From positions 1-33,727 of the forward strand of contig NZ_JAEPBH010000041.1 in NCBI RefSeq assembly GCF_016632365.1: a stretch of DNA of 33,727 bases, given 5' to 3'. A program made the position numbers and the translations under genes. This document shows positions 16,425-25,871 of the stretch, in pieces. Under the pieces are notes generated by a model. It was not told the DNA's origin. It was given only the letters and a program-made list of their open reading frames with translations, and ran no database searches. Position 1 is the first letter of the stretch, and each line of letters begins with the position of its first letter. This DNA is from Tenebrionibacter intestinalis. GTDB lineage: Bacteria > Pseudomonadota > Gammaproteobacteria > Enterobacterales > Enterobacteriaceae.

Positions 16425-16967
16425 ATGATTCCGTTTATCAAAAAAGTACTTAAAACCGGTACCGTCACCACGGCTTACCCGCTGCAACCGGTCGAGGTGG
16501 ATAAAAATTTTCGCGGCAAGCCGCTACACAAGCCGACGCAATGTATCGGCTGCGCGGCCTGCGTAAACGCCTGCCCGTCCAACGCCCTAAGCGTATCGCT
16601 TAGCGACGACCACAGCCGGCTTGACTGGCAGTTCAACCTTGGACGCTGTATTTTTTGCGGCCGCTGCGAAGAGGTCTGCCCCACTGCCGCTATCGCCCTG
16701 ACGACCGAATACGAGCTGGCGGTCTGGAAGCGGGAGGATTTCCTGCAACAAGCCAGCTTTGACGTCTGCCGCTGCCGGGCCTGTCAGCAACCCTGGGCGG
16801 TACAAAAAGAAATTGATTACGCCATTGCGCTGCTTAAACAGGGCGGCGACCCACGCGCCGAAAAGCACCGCGAAAGCTTCGAAACCTGCCCGGAATGTAA
16901 GCGCCAGCAAGGCCTGGCCCCGTCTGCGCTGATTGATTTAACCCGTGAAATGAAGGAGGCCATGTAA
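16425..16967 (+). CDS. hycF: Hydrogenase-3 iron-sulfur subunit HycF (NuoI-like)
   Basis: 180 residues from the ATG at 16425 with GGAG 5 nt upstream, the E. coli length. A longer reading frame from 16254 runs through the repeat and is rejected. Two [4Fe-4S] motifs, [12 protein letters not shown] and [12 protein letters not shown], are followed by a C-terminal Cys-rich segment (CRCRACQ … CPECKRQ) that could bind a further metal. It passes electrons from HycB toward HycG. It overlaps hycG by one base (TAATG). Confidence 0.97.
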   Translation: MIPFIKKVLKTGTVTTAYPLQPVEVDKNFRGKPLHKPTQCIGCAACVNACPSNALSVSLSDDHSRLDWQFNLGRCIFCGRCEEVCPTAAIALTTEYELAVWKREDFLQQASFDVCRCRACQQPWAVQKEIDYAIALLKQGGDPRAEKHRESFETCPECKRQQGLAPSALIDLTREMKEAM

Positions 16968-17734
16968 TGAGCCAGCTTCCCGGCCCACGTTCGGCCTCCG
17001 GCCAGCCGCTACCGGTGACGGTGGATGAATCCATCGCCAGCCTGAAACAGACGCTGCTGAAAAAAATTAAGCGCTCGGCCTGGGTCTACCGGGTGGACTG
17101 CGGCGGCTGTAACGGCTGCGAGATTGAAATCTTCGCCACGCTCTCGCCGGTGTTCGACACCGAACGCTTCGGTATTAAAGTCGCGCCTTCGCCGCGCCAC
17201 GCCGATATTTTATTGTTCACCGGGGCCGTTACTCGCGCTATGCGCTCGCCGGCGCTTCGGGCGTGGGAATCTGCGCCGGACCCTAAAATCTGCATATCCT
17301 ATGGCGCCTGCGGCAACAGCGGCGGCATTTTTCACGATCTCTACTGCGTCTGGGGCGGTACGGACAAAATTGTGCCGGTGGATGTCTATATTCCCGGTTG
17401 CCCGCCGACGCCTGCCGCTACCCTTTACGGCTTTGCTATGGCGCTTGGGCTGTTAGAGCAGAAGATCCACGCGCGCGGGCCGCAGCAGAGCGATAACCAA
17501 CCGGCGGCGCTGCTGCGCCCGGAAATGGTGCAGCCGCTGCGGGTACGCATCGAGCGAGCCGCCCGGCGTATGGCGGGCTACCGCTACGGCCGCCAGATAG
17601 CCAATGATTATATGCAGCACCTGGCCGCAGGCGAAAACACGCTCTCAGGCTGGCTTAGCGAGCGGCAGGATCCGCGCCTTAACGAAATCGTCGCCGCGTT
17701 AAATGAAGTGGTCGAACGGGAGCGTATACGGTGA
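16967..17734 (+). CDS. hycG: Hydrogenase-3 small subunit HycG (NuoB-like)
   Basis: 255 residues. [12 protein letters not shown] holds the paired cysteines, and [10 protein letters not shown] and [14 protein letters not shown] hold the remaining ligands of the proximal [4Fe-4S] cluster next to HycE. It overlaps hycH by 4 bp (GTGA). Confidence 0.98.
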   Translation: MSQLPGPRSASGQPLPVTVDESIASLKQTLLKKIKRSAWVYRVDCGGCNGCEIEIFATLSPVFDTERFGIKVAPSPRHADILLFTGAVTRAMRSPALRAWESAPDPKICISYGACGNSGGIFHDLYCVWGGTDKIVPVDVYIPGCPPTPAATLYGFAMALGLLEQKIHARGPQQSDNQPAALLRPEMVQPLRVRIERAARRMAGYRYGRQIANDYMQHLAAGENTLSGWLSERQDPRLNEIVAALNEVVERERIR

Positions 17735-18138
17735 GCGGGCAGGTTATCTTTAGCCAGTTAAGCCGCAAGTTCGTTGACGAAAACGAAAACACGCCAGACC
17801 AGGCGCAGCAGGTTATCTACTACAGCCTGGCTATCGGCCATCACCTGGGCGTGATTGATTGTCTGAAAGCGGCGCTAATCTGCCCGCTGGAAGCCTGGCC
17901 GGCGTGGATCGCCACGCTGCCTGCCGAAGAGGCGCGGCGCAAAATGGAAGGCGTGACGCGTTTTGGTGAAATCGTTATCGATCACAGCCACGTCAACTTA
18001 CTGGCTTCAGCATTCGACGCGGCGCTGGCGCAACAGACGCCAACGCAGCAAAGCTGGAGCCGCGAACTGCTGCGCCTGTTGCAGATGATTCAACGCGAAC
18101 CCGCCGTCTACCTGATGGTAAGGAGTCAAAATGACTGA
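17731..18138 (+). CDS. hycH: Formate hydrogenlyase maturation protein HycH
   Basis: 135 residues (E. coli 136) from a GTG start that overlaps the hycG stop. No catalytic motif is visible; identity rests on similarity to HycH ([31 protein letters not shown]) and operon position. In E. coli it is needed to make active hydrogenase-3, probably as an assembly chaperone. It overlaps hycI by 8 bp. Confidence 0.94.
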   Translation: MSGQVIFSQLSRKFVDENENTPDQAQQVIYYSLAIGHHLGVIDCLKAALICPLEAWPAWIATLPAEEARRKMEGVTRFGEIVIDHSHVNLLASAFDAALAQQTPTQQSWSRELLRLLQMIQREPAVYLMVRSQND

Positions 18139-18586
18139 TGTACTACTGTGCGTGGGCAACAGCATGATGGGCGATGACGGCGCCGGGCCGCTGCTTGCGC
18201 AGATGTGCCAGGCGCAACCGCGCGGCGAATGGGTGGTTATCGACGGCGCCAGCGCGCCGGAAAACGACATTGTCGCCATTCGCGCGCTGCGCCCGGATCG
18301 CCTGCTGATTGTCGATGCCGCCGACATGGGCCTGAGCCCCGGTGAAATGCGCGTTATCGACCCTAAGGATATTGCCGAACTGTTCTTGATGACCACCCAT
18401 AACATGCCGCTCAATTATCTGGTAGAGCAGCTTCAGGATGACGTGGCACAGGTTATTTTCGTGGGTATCCAGCCGGATATTGTCGGCTTTTACTACCCCA
18501 TGACCGAGCCTGTACGCCTGGCAGTAACCGATCTCCACCAGCGCCTGGATAACTGGCAGGGGCTGGGAGGCGTCGCCCAGCTTTGA
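18131..18586 (+). CDS. hycI: Hydrogenase-3 maturation endopeptidase HycI
   Basis: 151 residues (E. coli 156). The hydrogenase protease pattern GNSMMGDDGAGP at the N-terminus has the nickel-sensing Asp, and further metal-binding positions are Asp in IVDAADMG and His in MTTHNMPL. It removes the 32-residue C-terminal tail of HycE after nickel insertion. It is the last gene of the operon, and a hairpin terminator follows. Confidence 0.97.
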   Translation: MTDVLLCVGNSMMGDDGAGPLLAQMCQAQPRGEWVVIDGASAPENDIVAIRALRPDRLLIVDAADMGLSPGEMRVIDPKDIAELFLMTTHNMPLNYLVEQLQDDVAQVIFVGIQPDIVGFYYPMTEPVRLAVTDLHQRLDNWQGLGGVAQL

Positions 18587-18606
18587 TAACCGCATTTCTG
18601 GCCTTT

Positions 18607-18636
18607 TCCGCCGCGCATTATCGCGGCGGATATTTT
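18607..18636 (+). terminator. Terminator of the hyc operon
   Basis: TCCGCCGCG/CGCGGCGGA form a 9-bp GC-rich stem with a 6-nt loop, followed by TATTTT, 20 nt after the hycI stop. Confidence 0.7.
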
Positions 18637-18746
18637 CGCGGCGCCCTAAAGCATTATGACGATGCCACAAGACCAGGCATCGCGTATCAGCGATTTTTTC
18701 ACACTTCTCTCATTGTTGACGTCTCAGTCTGCTGACGACGCTTCCC

Positions 18747-18760
18747 CGACAAAAATGTCG
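18747..18760. promoter_or_regulatory. Candidate FhlA upstream activating site of hydN
   Basis: CGACAAAAATGTCG is a palindrome (CGACA-AAAA-TGTCG) centred ~95 bp before the predicted hydN start, the same form and distance as at fdhF. Confidence 0.6.
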
Positions 18761-18791
18761 ATCGCGTTATTTTCCCGCGTTATACATATTA

Positions 18792-18804
18792 AAAATCGTT
18801 GATA
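18792..18804 (-). promoter_or_regulatory. IHF-like site at hydN promoter
   Basis: The minus strand reads TATCAACGATTTT, one mismatch from WATCAANNNNTTR, between the candidate FhlA site and the -24 element. Confidence 0.4.
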
Positions 18805-18822
18805 TTCAAATATATATGTTAT

Positions 18823-18838
18823 TGGCACGCTTTGTGCT
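18823..18838 (+). promoter_or_regulatory. Sigma-54 promoter of hydN-hypF
   Basis: TGGCACGCTTTGTGCT matches the -24/-12 consensus with one mismatch. The predicted start is near 18849, 31 nt before the hydN ATG. Confidence 0.88.
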
Positions 18839-18879
18839 TAAACAGACCAGGCATACTTAAACCCAAGCTGGAGAATATG

Positions 18880-19425
18880 ATGAACCGCTTCATCATTGCT
18901 GATTCAAGCAAATGCATTGGCTGTCGCACCTGCGAAGTCGCCTGCGTCGTTTCCCATCAGCAGGACCAGGACTGCGCCGCCCTGACGCCGCAAACGTTCC
19001 TTCCGCGAATTCATGTCATTAAAGGAGTCAATATCTCCACGGCCACGCTGTGCCGCCAGTGTGAAGACGCCCCCTGCGCCCGGGTATGCCCTAACGGCGC
19101 CATCAGCCGTGACAACGATTTTATTCACGTTCATCAGGAGCGCTGTATTGGCTGTAAAACCTGCGTAGTGGCCTGCCCCTACGGCGCGATGGAAGTGGTG
19201 GTTCGCCCCGTAGTGCGCAACAGCGGCAGCGGCCTGAACGTAGTGACGAATAAGGCGGAAGCGAATAAGTGCGATCTGTGCTACCACCGGGCGGAAGGCC
19301 CCGCCTGCATCCCGGCCTGCCCGACCGATGCCATTATCTGCATCGATCGCAATCGCCTTGAGCAGCTTAGCCTGGAAAAACGTCGCCGTGCGGCGCTCGA
19401 CGATATCGCCGTTCTGACGCGTTGA
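18880..19425 (+). CDS. hydN: Formate dehydrogenase-H associated electron transfer protein HydN
   Basis: 181 residues from the second ATG of an ATGATG pair, chosen because GGAG is then 6 nt away and the protein starts MNRFIIADSSKCIGCRTCEVAC like E. coli HydN. Four ferredoxin-type cysteine groups are present (CIGCRTCEVAC, CRQCEDAPCARVCP, CIGCKTCVVACP, CDLC…CIPACP). It is a paralogue of HycB and, by family knowledge, supports formate dehydrogenase-H activity. Operon order with hypF is as in E. coli, but a 314-bp gap with an fdhF remnant separates them here. Confidence 0.97.
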   Translation: MNRFIIADSSKCIGCRTCEVACVVSHQQDQDCAALTPQTFLPRIHVIKGVNISTATLCRQCEDAPCARVCPNGAISRDNDFIHVHQERCIGCKTCVVACPYGAMEVVVRPVVRNSGSGLNVVTNKAEANKCDLCYHRAEGPACIPACPTDAIICIDRNRLEQLSLEKRRRAALDDIAVLTR

Positions 19426-19496
19426 TATTTTTTGGGTTCAATCCTTAATCGGCCTGTTATTGATGAAAAATCACCAGCGCTTATCCGTGCTGCAAC

Positions 19497-19690
19497 ATGA
19501 AACGGGTTGAGGAAAACAACCACATCGCGCGCGCAAGCGGCTAACGACATAGCTACACAGAATAAACCCAGCCTGAAAGGTTATTACGGCTGGGACGTCC
19601 TTAACGATACCCGACTGCTGACGCCGCGCCTGAAGCAGCCAGTGATTCGCTACCGTAAGAATGGGCCGCTGGCGCCGGCGACCCGGGATA
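19497..19690 (+). pseudogene. Remnant of an fdhF-like gene (N-terminal ~70 codons, degraded)
   Basis: From about 19535 to 19675 the frame reads AQAANDIATQNKPSLKGYYG then WDVLNDTRLLTPRLKQPVI. It is colinear with residues ~30-70 of the intact FdhF in this window (EAAQGVTNQGELCLKGYYG then WDFINDTQILTPRLKSPMI). The fourth Fe-S cysteine is replaced by Ser. Upstream, an ATG at 19497 begins MKRV (FdhF: MKKV), but the frame then stops and the CPYC cluster motif is gone. Similarity ends near 19680, so more than 600 codons are missing. The leftover sits exactly between hydN and hypF. Confidence 0.8.
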
Positions 19691-19739
19691 ATGAAAGCGC
19701 GGCTGCGCGCAGCGGCGGAGCTATAGCAAACACAAGGTT

Positions 19740-21980
19740 ATGAGACTGACAGGAACGGAAATCCGCATCTGCGGAAAGGTACAGGGGGTGGGCTTGCGCC
19801 CCTTCGTCTGGCAGCTTGCCTGCCGGCTTGGTCTGCGCGGCTGCGTCTTTAATGACGGCGCCGGGGTCATCATTCGCCTGGCCGGCAGCGCGACGGCGCT
19901 GCTGGCAAAACTGAAAGCCGATTGCCCGCCTCTGGCCCGCATTGACAGCGTGGAAACCCGCCCCTGGACCTGGCGACAGGCGCCTGCCGACTTTCGTATT
20001 ATCGAGACGGATCGTAGCGCCATGACAACCCATATCGCCCCGGACGCCGCCACGTGTCCGGACTGCCTGCGCGAAATAAACGATCCGAACGATCGCCGCT
20101 ATCGCTATCCCTTTAACAACTGCACCCACTGCGGCCCGCGTCTGACCATTATTCGGGCCATGCCTTATGACAGACCCGCCACGGCCATGAACGATTTTCC
20201 CCTGTGCGCCGACTGCGCGCGCGAGTATCGGAACCCTGCCGACAGGCGCTTTCATGCACAACCCGTCGCCTGCCCACACTGCGGCCCGCAAATACGCTGG
20301 CGCGACGCCGACGGGCGTTATGCCGAACGCGAAGCAGCGCTACAGGCGGCGGCAACCGCGTTGTGCTGCGGTCTTATTGTGGCAATTAAAGGGCTGGGCG
20401 GTTTTCATCTGGCCTGCGACGCTACCTGCGAGGCGGCGGTACAGCGCCTGCGCCTGCGCAAACATCGCCTGACGAAACCGCTCGCCGTCATGCTGCCCGA
20501 TACCGGCGCGCTCAGCGCGCCGGTTGCCGCGTTACTCTCAACCCCGGCAGCCCCCATCGTGCTGGAGGAAAAGCGGCGTCTGCCCGCGTTGTGCGCCGGG
20601 ATTGCGCCAGGCCTCAATCAGGTAGGCGTGATGCTGCCTTCCACCCCGCTCCACCATCTGCTAATTCAGGCGACAGGACGCCCGCTGGTGATGACTTCCG
20701 GTAACGCCAGCGGCAGACCGCCTGCGCTGGATAACGACGAGGCGCTGGCGGATTTAGCCGGTATCGCCGACGGCTGGCTAATACATAACCGCCCCGTATT
20801 GCAACGCATGGACGATTCAGTGTTGCAGCGCGATGGCCGAATAGTGCGCCGGGCCAGAGGATTTGTGCCAGACGCTCTTGCGCTGCCGCCTGATTTTCTG
20901 CCTGCGCCGCCCACCCTCTGCGTTGGCGCGGATCAAAAAAATACCCTGTGCCTGCTACGCGGCCGGCATGCCGTGCTAAGCCAGCATCTTGGCGATCTGA
21001 ACGATGAGGCAGCGCTGGCGCAGTGGCGTCAGACGCGTAATCGGCTTTGCGCGCTGTATGACTTTCAGCCGCACCAGGCTGTCGCTGACGCCCATCCCGG
21101 CTATCTCAGCGTTAGGCTGGCGCAGGAAAGCGGCCTGCCGATAATGCGCGTTCAGCACCATCACGCCCACGCTGCCGCTTGCCTGGCGGAACATGGCTGG
21201 CCATCGGGAAACGGCCCCGTTATCGCGCTGATCCTGGACGGTACCGGCTGGGGGGACGGGCGGCTATGGGGCGGCGAATGTCTGAAAGTGGATTACCGCC
21301 ATTACCAGCACCTGGGCGGCCTGCCTGCGGTGGCGCTGCCCGGGGGCGAACAGGCCATCCGCCAGCCCTGGCGCAATCTTCTGGCGCAACTGCACGCCTG
21401 GGTGCCGGGCTGGCAACAGTTGCCGGAAGCAAGCGGCCTGCTCACGCAACCCTGGCAGCCGCTGCTAAACGCCTGCGAGCGCGGCATCAATTCCCCGCTC
21501 GCCTCGTCCTGCGGCCGTTTGTTTGACGCCATTGCCGCCGCGTTGGGCTGCGCGCCCGCGCAGCTAAGCTACGAAGGCGAAGCCGCCTGCCTGCTCCAGG
21601 CGCTGGCGGAACGCAGCGGCCCGGTAGCGCACCCGGTCACGCTCGCCTTATGCGACGGGAAGCTGGATCTGGCCGGGTTCTGGCATCAGTGGTTGAACTG
21701 GCGCGCTGAACCCGGCGCCCGCGCCTGGGCCTTTCACGATGCGCTGGCGCGTGGCCTGGCCCAACTTGCTCGCTATCACGCCCGCCGTTGCGCTCTGGAC
21801 ACCATGGTCTGCACGGGCGGCGTGATGCACAACTCACTGCTGCGTCTGCGCCTGGCACGCTGGCTGGGCGATTTGCGCTGCCTGTTTCCTGCACAGTTAC
21901 CCGCAGGCGATGGCGCTATTGCATTCGGACAGGCGGTTATTGCCGCCGCTCATTTTTCGTTATTACAGGATAAATCATGA
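19740..21980 (+). CDS. hypF: Carbamoyltransferase HypF (hydrogenase maturation)
   Basis: 746 residues (E. coli 750). The domains in order are an acylphosphatase domain ([15 protein letters not shown]), two zinc fingers (CPDC…CTHCGPR and CADC…CPHCGP), a YrdC-like adenylation domain (ca. 190-390: [26 protein letters not shown]) and a Kae1-like carbamoyltransferase domain with metal site [13 protein letters not shown]. It makes carbamoyl-AMP from carbamoyl phosphate and transfers the group to the C-terminal Cys of HypE. The start has AAGG very close upstream. Expression probably comes from the hydN sigma-54 promoter through the 314-bp gap. Its stop overlaps the NiCoT start (ATGA). Confidence 0.98.
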   Translation: MRLTGTEIRICGKVQGVGLRPFVWQLACRLGLRGCVFNDGAGVIIRLAGSATALLAKLKADCPPLARIDSVETRPWTWRQAPADFRIIETDRSAMTTHIAPDAATCPDCLREINDPNDRRYRYPFNNCTHCGPRLTIIRAMPYDRPATAMNDFPLCADCAREYRNPADRRFHAQPVACPHCGPQIRWRDADGRYAEREAALQAAATALCCGLIVAIKGLGGFHLACDATCEAAVQRLRLRKHRLTKPLAVMLPDTGALSAPVAALLSTPAAPIVLEEKRRLPALCAGIAPGLNQVGVMLPSTPLHHLLIQATGRPLVMTSGNASGRPPALDNDEALADLAGIADGWLIHNRPVLQRMDDSVLQRDGRIVRRARGFVPDALALPPDFLPAPPTLCVGADQKNTLCLLRGRHAVLSQHLGDLNDEAALAQWRQTRNRLCALYDFQPHQAVADAHPGYLSVRLAQESGLPIMRVQHHHAHAAACLAEHGWPSGNGPVIALILDGTGWGDGRLWGGECLKVDYRHYQHLGGLPAVALPGGEQAIRQPWRNLLAQLHAWVPGWQQLPEASGLLTQPWQPLLNACERGINSPLASSCGRLFDAIAAALGCAPAQLSYEGEAACLLQALAERSGPVAHPVTLALCDGKLDLAGFWHQWLNWRAEPGARAWAFHDALARGLAQLARYHARRCALDTMVCTGGVMHNSLLRLRLARWLGDLRCLFPAQLPAGDGAIAFGQAVIAAAHFSLLQDKS

Positions 21981-23002
21981 TGTTGACCCCACTACTGCGA
22001 CTTCCCCTTCGCGCCCGCCTGCTGCTGGCGGTACTGGTCGCGGCAAATCTGGCCGCCTGGGCCTGGGCTATTGCGGCCTTTCATCAAAACAGCGCGCTGA
22101 TGGCGGCCAGCCTGCTGGCCTGGTGCTACGGGTTGCGCCACGCGGTAGACGCCGACCATATCGCCGCCATCGATAGCGCCACTCGTAAAATGATGCAGCA
22201 AGGCAGCCAGCCCTGGGGCGCCGGCGTCTGGTTTTCGCTGGGTCACTCCAGCATCGTGGTGATGGCGACGCTGGCTATCGCCATCACCGCTGCGGCCTTC
22301 CAGCACAATATGGCATGGCTGCATGAAGCAGGCGGCACTATCGGCACCGCCGTCTCAGCGTTGTTCCTGCTGGCGATGGCGCTGGTGAATCTGGCGATCC
22401 TCCACAGCGTATGGCGCGACTTCCGTTGCCTGAAACGCGGCGAGCCGCTGGCCGCTGAAGAAAAAACGACGCTACGCGGCGGCGCCATGCACTGGCTGTT
22501 TCGCCCGGCTTTTCGGCTGGTAAATAAAAGCTGGCATATGTATCTGGTGGGATTTCTGTTTGGTCTTGGGTTTGACACCGCAACAGAGATTGGCGTGCTG
22601 GGCATCTCTGCGGCCGGCGCCTGCGGCGGTATGTCTGTCTGGTCGATATTAGTCTTCCCGGCGCTATTCACCAGCGGTATGGCGCTGGTGGATACCCTGG
22701 ACAATATGATTATGGTGGGCGCCTACGGCTGGGCCTTCCATAAACCACAGCGCAAGCTCTATTACAACATGACCATCACCGCCAGCTCCGTTGCCGTGGC
22801 GCTGTTTATCGGCGGCCTGGAAGCGCTGGGGCTGTTGATGGATAAACTGTCGCTAAGCGGCGGCATCTGGGATTGGGTGGCCGCCGTCAACGATCGCCTC
22901 GGCAACGCCGGGTTTGTGGTTGTGGGGCTGTTTATCGCCTGGTGGCTGATTTCAATGCTTAACTATCGCCGTAAAGGCTATGACGCCCTGTTAACGCAGT
23001 AA
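21977..23002 (+). CDS. High-affinity nickel/cobalt permease, NiCoT (HoxN/NixA) family
   Basis: 341 residues with about eight hydrophobic segments. The NiCoT signature [13 protein letters not shown] (H-x4-DH in helix II) is complete, with [10 protein letters not shown] and the segment [13 protein letters not shown] as further family motifs. It imports Ni2+ across the inner membrane for the hydrogenase. The start overlaps the hypF stop by 4 bp, so it should be co-expressed under FhlA/sigma-54 control when FHL is made. E. coli K-12 uses the unrelated NikABCDE ABC system for this purpose. Confidence 0.95.
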   Translation: MMLTPLLRLPLRARLLLAVLVAANLAAWAWAIAAFHQNSALMAASLLAWCYGLRHAVDADHIAAIDSATRKMMQQGSQPWGAGVWFSLGHSSIVVMATLAIAITAAAFQHNMAWLHEAGGTIGTAVSALFLLAMALVNLAILHSVWRDFRCLKRGEPLAAEEKTTLRGGAMHWLFRPAFRLVNKSWHMYLVGFLFGLGFDTATEIGVLGISAAGACGGMSVWSILVFPALFTSGMALVDTLDNMIMVGAYGWAFHKPQRKLYYNMTITASSVAVALFIGGLEALGLLMDKLSLSGGIWDWVAAVNDRLGNAGFVVVGLFIAWWLISMLNYRRKGYDALLTQ

Positions 23003-23008
23003 TGCCAT

Positions 23009-23030
23009 ACCGGCGCGCCCGCGCGCCGGT
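23009..23030 (+). terminator. Hairpin after the NiCoT gene
   Basis: ACCGGCGCG/CGCGCCGGT form a 9-bp stem with a 4-nt loop, 6 nt after the stop. No U-run follows, so termination may be partial. Confidence 0.5.
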
Positions 23031-23049
23031 TCTCCCCGCGACATCGACA

Positions 23050-23063
23050 CGTCATTTTTGACG
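23050..23063. promoter_or_regulatory. Candidate FhlA upstream activating site of fdhF
   Basis: CGTCATTTTTGACG is a palindrome (CGTCA-TTTT-TGACG), the reverse-complement form of the site before hycB, centred ~92 bp before the predicted fdhF start. Confidence 0.6.
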
Positions 23064-23095
23064 ACGCCGCGATCAACTCTTAATTAAATATTTAA

Positions 23096-23108
23096 TATCA
23101 ATAACTTA
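23096..23108 (+). promoter_or_regulatory. IHF-like site at fdhF promoter
   Basis: TATCAATAACTTA is a full match to WATCAANNNNTTR and lies midway between the candidate FhlA site and the -24 element. Confidence 0.5.
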
Positions 23109-23122
23109 AAAAATGTTTTTTA

Positions 23123-23138
23123 TGGCACGGCTTATGCA
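23123..23138 (+). promoter_or_regulatory. Sigma-54 promoter of fdhF
   Basis: TGGCACGGCTTATGCA matches the -24/-12 consensus with one mismatch. The predicted start is near 23149, 39 nt before the fdhF ATG. Confidence 0.88.
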
Positions 23139-23187
23139 CTGCCTGAGCCTGTGCCACAGTTATAAAAACATTGACCGGAGCAAAACG

Positions 23188-25335
23188 ATGAAAAAAGTCA
23201 TTACGGTTTGCCCCTACTGCGCATCGGGCTGCAAGATAAACCTGTGCGTTGATAAGGGTAAAGTCGTTAAAGCCGAGGCGGCCCAGGGCGTCACTAACCA
23301 GGGCGAACTCTGCCTTAAGGGCTATTACGGCTGGGATTTTATTAATGATACCCAGATTCTGACCCCGCGCCTGAAAAGCCCGATGATTCGCCGCAGCCGC
23401 GGCGGCAAGCTGGAGGCGGCAAGCTGGGAAGAAGCGCTGGATTATGTGGCCGATAAGCTCGGCGCCATTAAAGCCAAATATGGCCCGGACGCCATCATGA
23501 CCACCGGATCGTCGCGCGGTACCGGCAATGAATCCAATTATATTATGCAGAAGTTTGCGCGCGCCGTTATCGGCACCAACAACGTAGACTGCTGCGCGCG
23601 CGTCTGACACGGCCCTTCGGTTGCAGGTCTGCACCAGTCGGTCGGTAACGGCGCAATGAGTAACTCTATTATCGGCATCGAAAATGCCAGCCTGATCTTT
23701 ATCTTTGGCTATAACCCGGCGGATTCTCACCCTATCGTGGCAAACCGCATAATTAAAGCGAAACAGAAAGGGGCGAAAATTATTGTTTGCGATCCGCGTA
23801 AAATTGAATCTGCGCGCATTGCCGATCTTCACCTTCGGTTGCATAACGGCGCTAACATCGCGCTGCTCAATGCCCTGGGCCACGTGCTGCTGGAAGAAGA
23901 TCTCTATGATCACAACTTTGTCGCGACCAGAACGCAGGGGCTGGAGGAGTACCGTAAGATAGTCGAGGGTTACACCCCCGAATCAGTCGAACAAATTACC
24001 GGCGTCCCGGCCGCTGATATTCGCAAAGCGGCGCGCATGTACGCCGCCGCAGACAACGCCGCCATTCTCTGGGGTATGGGCGTCACCCAGTTCTACCAGG
24101 GAGTGGAGACGGTTCGCTCGCTCACAAGCCTGGCGCTGCTAACCGGCAATCTGGGAAAGCCCAGCGCCGGCGTCAACCCGGTTCGCGGACAAAACAACGT
24201 GCAGGGCGCCTGCGATATGGGCGCGCTGCCCGACACTTACCCTGGCTATCAGTATATTAACGATCCGGCCAACCGCGAGAAGTTCGCCAGTGCCTGGGGG
24301 GTGGAATCGCTGCCGGCCCATACCGGATACCGCATCAGCGAGCTGCCGCACCGGGTCGCCCACGGCGAAGTACGCGCCGCTTACATTATGGGAGAAGACC
24401 CGCTCCAGACCGATGCCGAGCTGTCAGCGGTGCGCCAGGCATTCGATGACATGGACCTGGTAATAGTTCAGGATATCTTCATGACCAAGACCGCCTCGCG
24501 TGCCGACGTGATTCTGCCTTCCACGTCATGGGGCGAGCATGAAGGCGTCTATACGGCGGCAGACCGTGGCTTCCAGCGTTTCTTTAAAGCCGTGGAACCG
24601 AAGTGGGATCTGAAGACCGACTGGCAAATCATCAGTGAAATCGCAACCCGCATGGGTTACCCGATGCGCTATGAGAATACCCAACAAATCTGGGACGAAC
24701 TACGAGGCCTGTGCCCTGATTTTTATGGCGCCACCTATGAAAAAATGGGCGAGCTGGGCTTTATTCAGTGGCCGTGTGTGGATGAATCTGATGACGACCA
24801 GGGAACCGACTTTCTGTTTGAGGACAGTTTCAGTACGCCGAACGGCCTGGGGCAACTCTTCACCTGCGACTGGGTAGCGCCCATTGACCGCCTGACCGAC
24901 GAGTACCCGATGGTGCTCTCGACGGTGCGTGAAGTGGGGCATTATTCGTGCCGTTCAATGACGGGTAACTGCGCTGCGCTGGCGGCGCTGGCCGATGAAC
25001 CCGGCTACGCGCAAATCAACGCCATTGATGCCGCCCGGCTGGGCATCCGGGATGAGGAACTGGTCTGGGTGTGCTCGCGCAAAGGCAAGGTTATCACCCG
25101 CGCCCAGGTTAGCGAGCGCCCTAACAAGGGGGCGGTTTATATGACCTACCAGTGGTGGATCGGCGCCTGTAACGAACTGGTAAGTGAGAACCTAAGCCCG
25201 ATAACAAAAACACCGGAGTTCAAATACTGTGCCGTTCGCGTGGAGCCAATAGCCGATCAGCGCAGCGCCGAACAGTATGTCATTGAAGAGTATAACAAGC
25301 TAAAAGCCCATCTGCGCGAAAGCGCGCTGGGTTAA
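23188..25335 (+). CDS. fdhF: Formate dehydrogenase H, selenocysteine-containing (FdhF)
   Basis: 715 residues with selenocysteine encoded by TGA at 23605-23607 (codon 140), the same length and Sec position as E. coli FdhF. Simple ORF finding splits it into two frames. ATG 23188 has GGAG 8 nt upstream. The N-terminal [4Fe-4S] motif is CPYCASGCK…CLKG, Sec is in CCARV-U-HGPSVAGLHQS, and molybdopterin-binding segments include GYNPADSHP, GMGVTQFYQGVETVRS, RGQNNVQGACDMG and the C-terminal MTYQWWIGACNEL. It oxidises formate to CO2 in the cytoplasm using bis-MGD molybdenum and passes electrons to HycB. In E. coli fdhF lies far from hyc; here it directly follows the hydN-hypF-NiCoT group under its own promoter. 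Confidence 0.99.
23605..23644 (+). promoter_or_regulatory. SECIS element for Sec incorporation in fdhF
   Basis: The bases after the TGA are nearly identical to the E. coli fdhF SECIS. An apical hairpin, GGT-T-GC / GC-ACC with a bulged T and loop AGGTCT (23619-23635), is the SelB-binding part. This marks the TGA as Sec, not a nonsense mutation. Confidence 0.93.
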
Positions 25336-25341
25336 CGTTTT

Positions 25342-25373
25342 GCCCCGCACTCTGCCGGCTGCGGGGCTTTTTT
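25342..25373 (+). terminator. Rho-independent terminator of fdhF
   Basis: GCCCCGCA/TGCGGGGC form an 8-bp stem with a 10-nt loop, followed by six T, seven bases after the fdhF stop. Confidence 0.92.
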
Positions 25374-25871
25374 CACTAAGCCCACCGCGCCTTCGGTTGC
25401 CTTACGCGCGCCAGGCGGGCATTTTCGTACTTTTCCGGCTTTAAACGCAACAGGCTCTGAAGTGTGGAAAATGGACGACATTAAACCTAAAACGGCGTCT
25501 GGCCGACTGCGGGCTTGCCCGGTCAGCGTTCAGCCAATTTCACTGTGCGTTATGATAAGTACGTTTGCGTATAAAGGCTCAAAGAGATGCGCTACAACGC
25601 TTTTTGGCACATCTGACGTCGCCGCTGACTGCCCCGGACATCCGTAATGCGCCGAGCTTCAGCGTCAATAGCGCAATATCCCTGCCGCTCGTAGCCCGTT
25701 GACATCAGTTAATCGTGAATTTTGCAGGTATCGTAAAAATTCATTCCCCATACCAGCCCTTCTGACCCGGTAAAGTTTGAATATACGAAATGGATCGTCT
25801 CTGTTATCCCGCTCGCCCAACGCTTGCGGATAAAACCCAATCCAGACGGCAAAAGCCTGAAAGCGCATAAT
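25374..25871. other. ~500-bp region without a recognisable gene between fdhF and aspV
   Basis: Short open frames exist on both strands (for example minus 25665-25868, 67 codons) but show no family resemblance, and I see no convincing ribosome binding site. Composition is less GC-rich than fdhF. In E. coli the DNA beside aspV is also variable. I see no integrase fragment and no repeat of the tRNA 3' end. Confidence 0.5.

Noticed and set aside
15491..16471. 326-codon minus-strand frame over hycE and the repeat.
   Set aside because: Shadow of hycE; its start lies inside hycF and no motif is present.
23188..23607. A truncated fdhF followed by a second separate gene from 23656.
   Set aside because: The stop is the UGA Sec codon at the known position 140 with a conserved SECIS, and the frame continues unbroken.
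25665..25868. Possible 67-codon gene on the minus strand between fdhF and aspV.
   Set aside because: No family resemblance, no convincing ribosome binding site, and it ends next to the aspV terminator.
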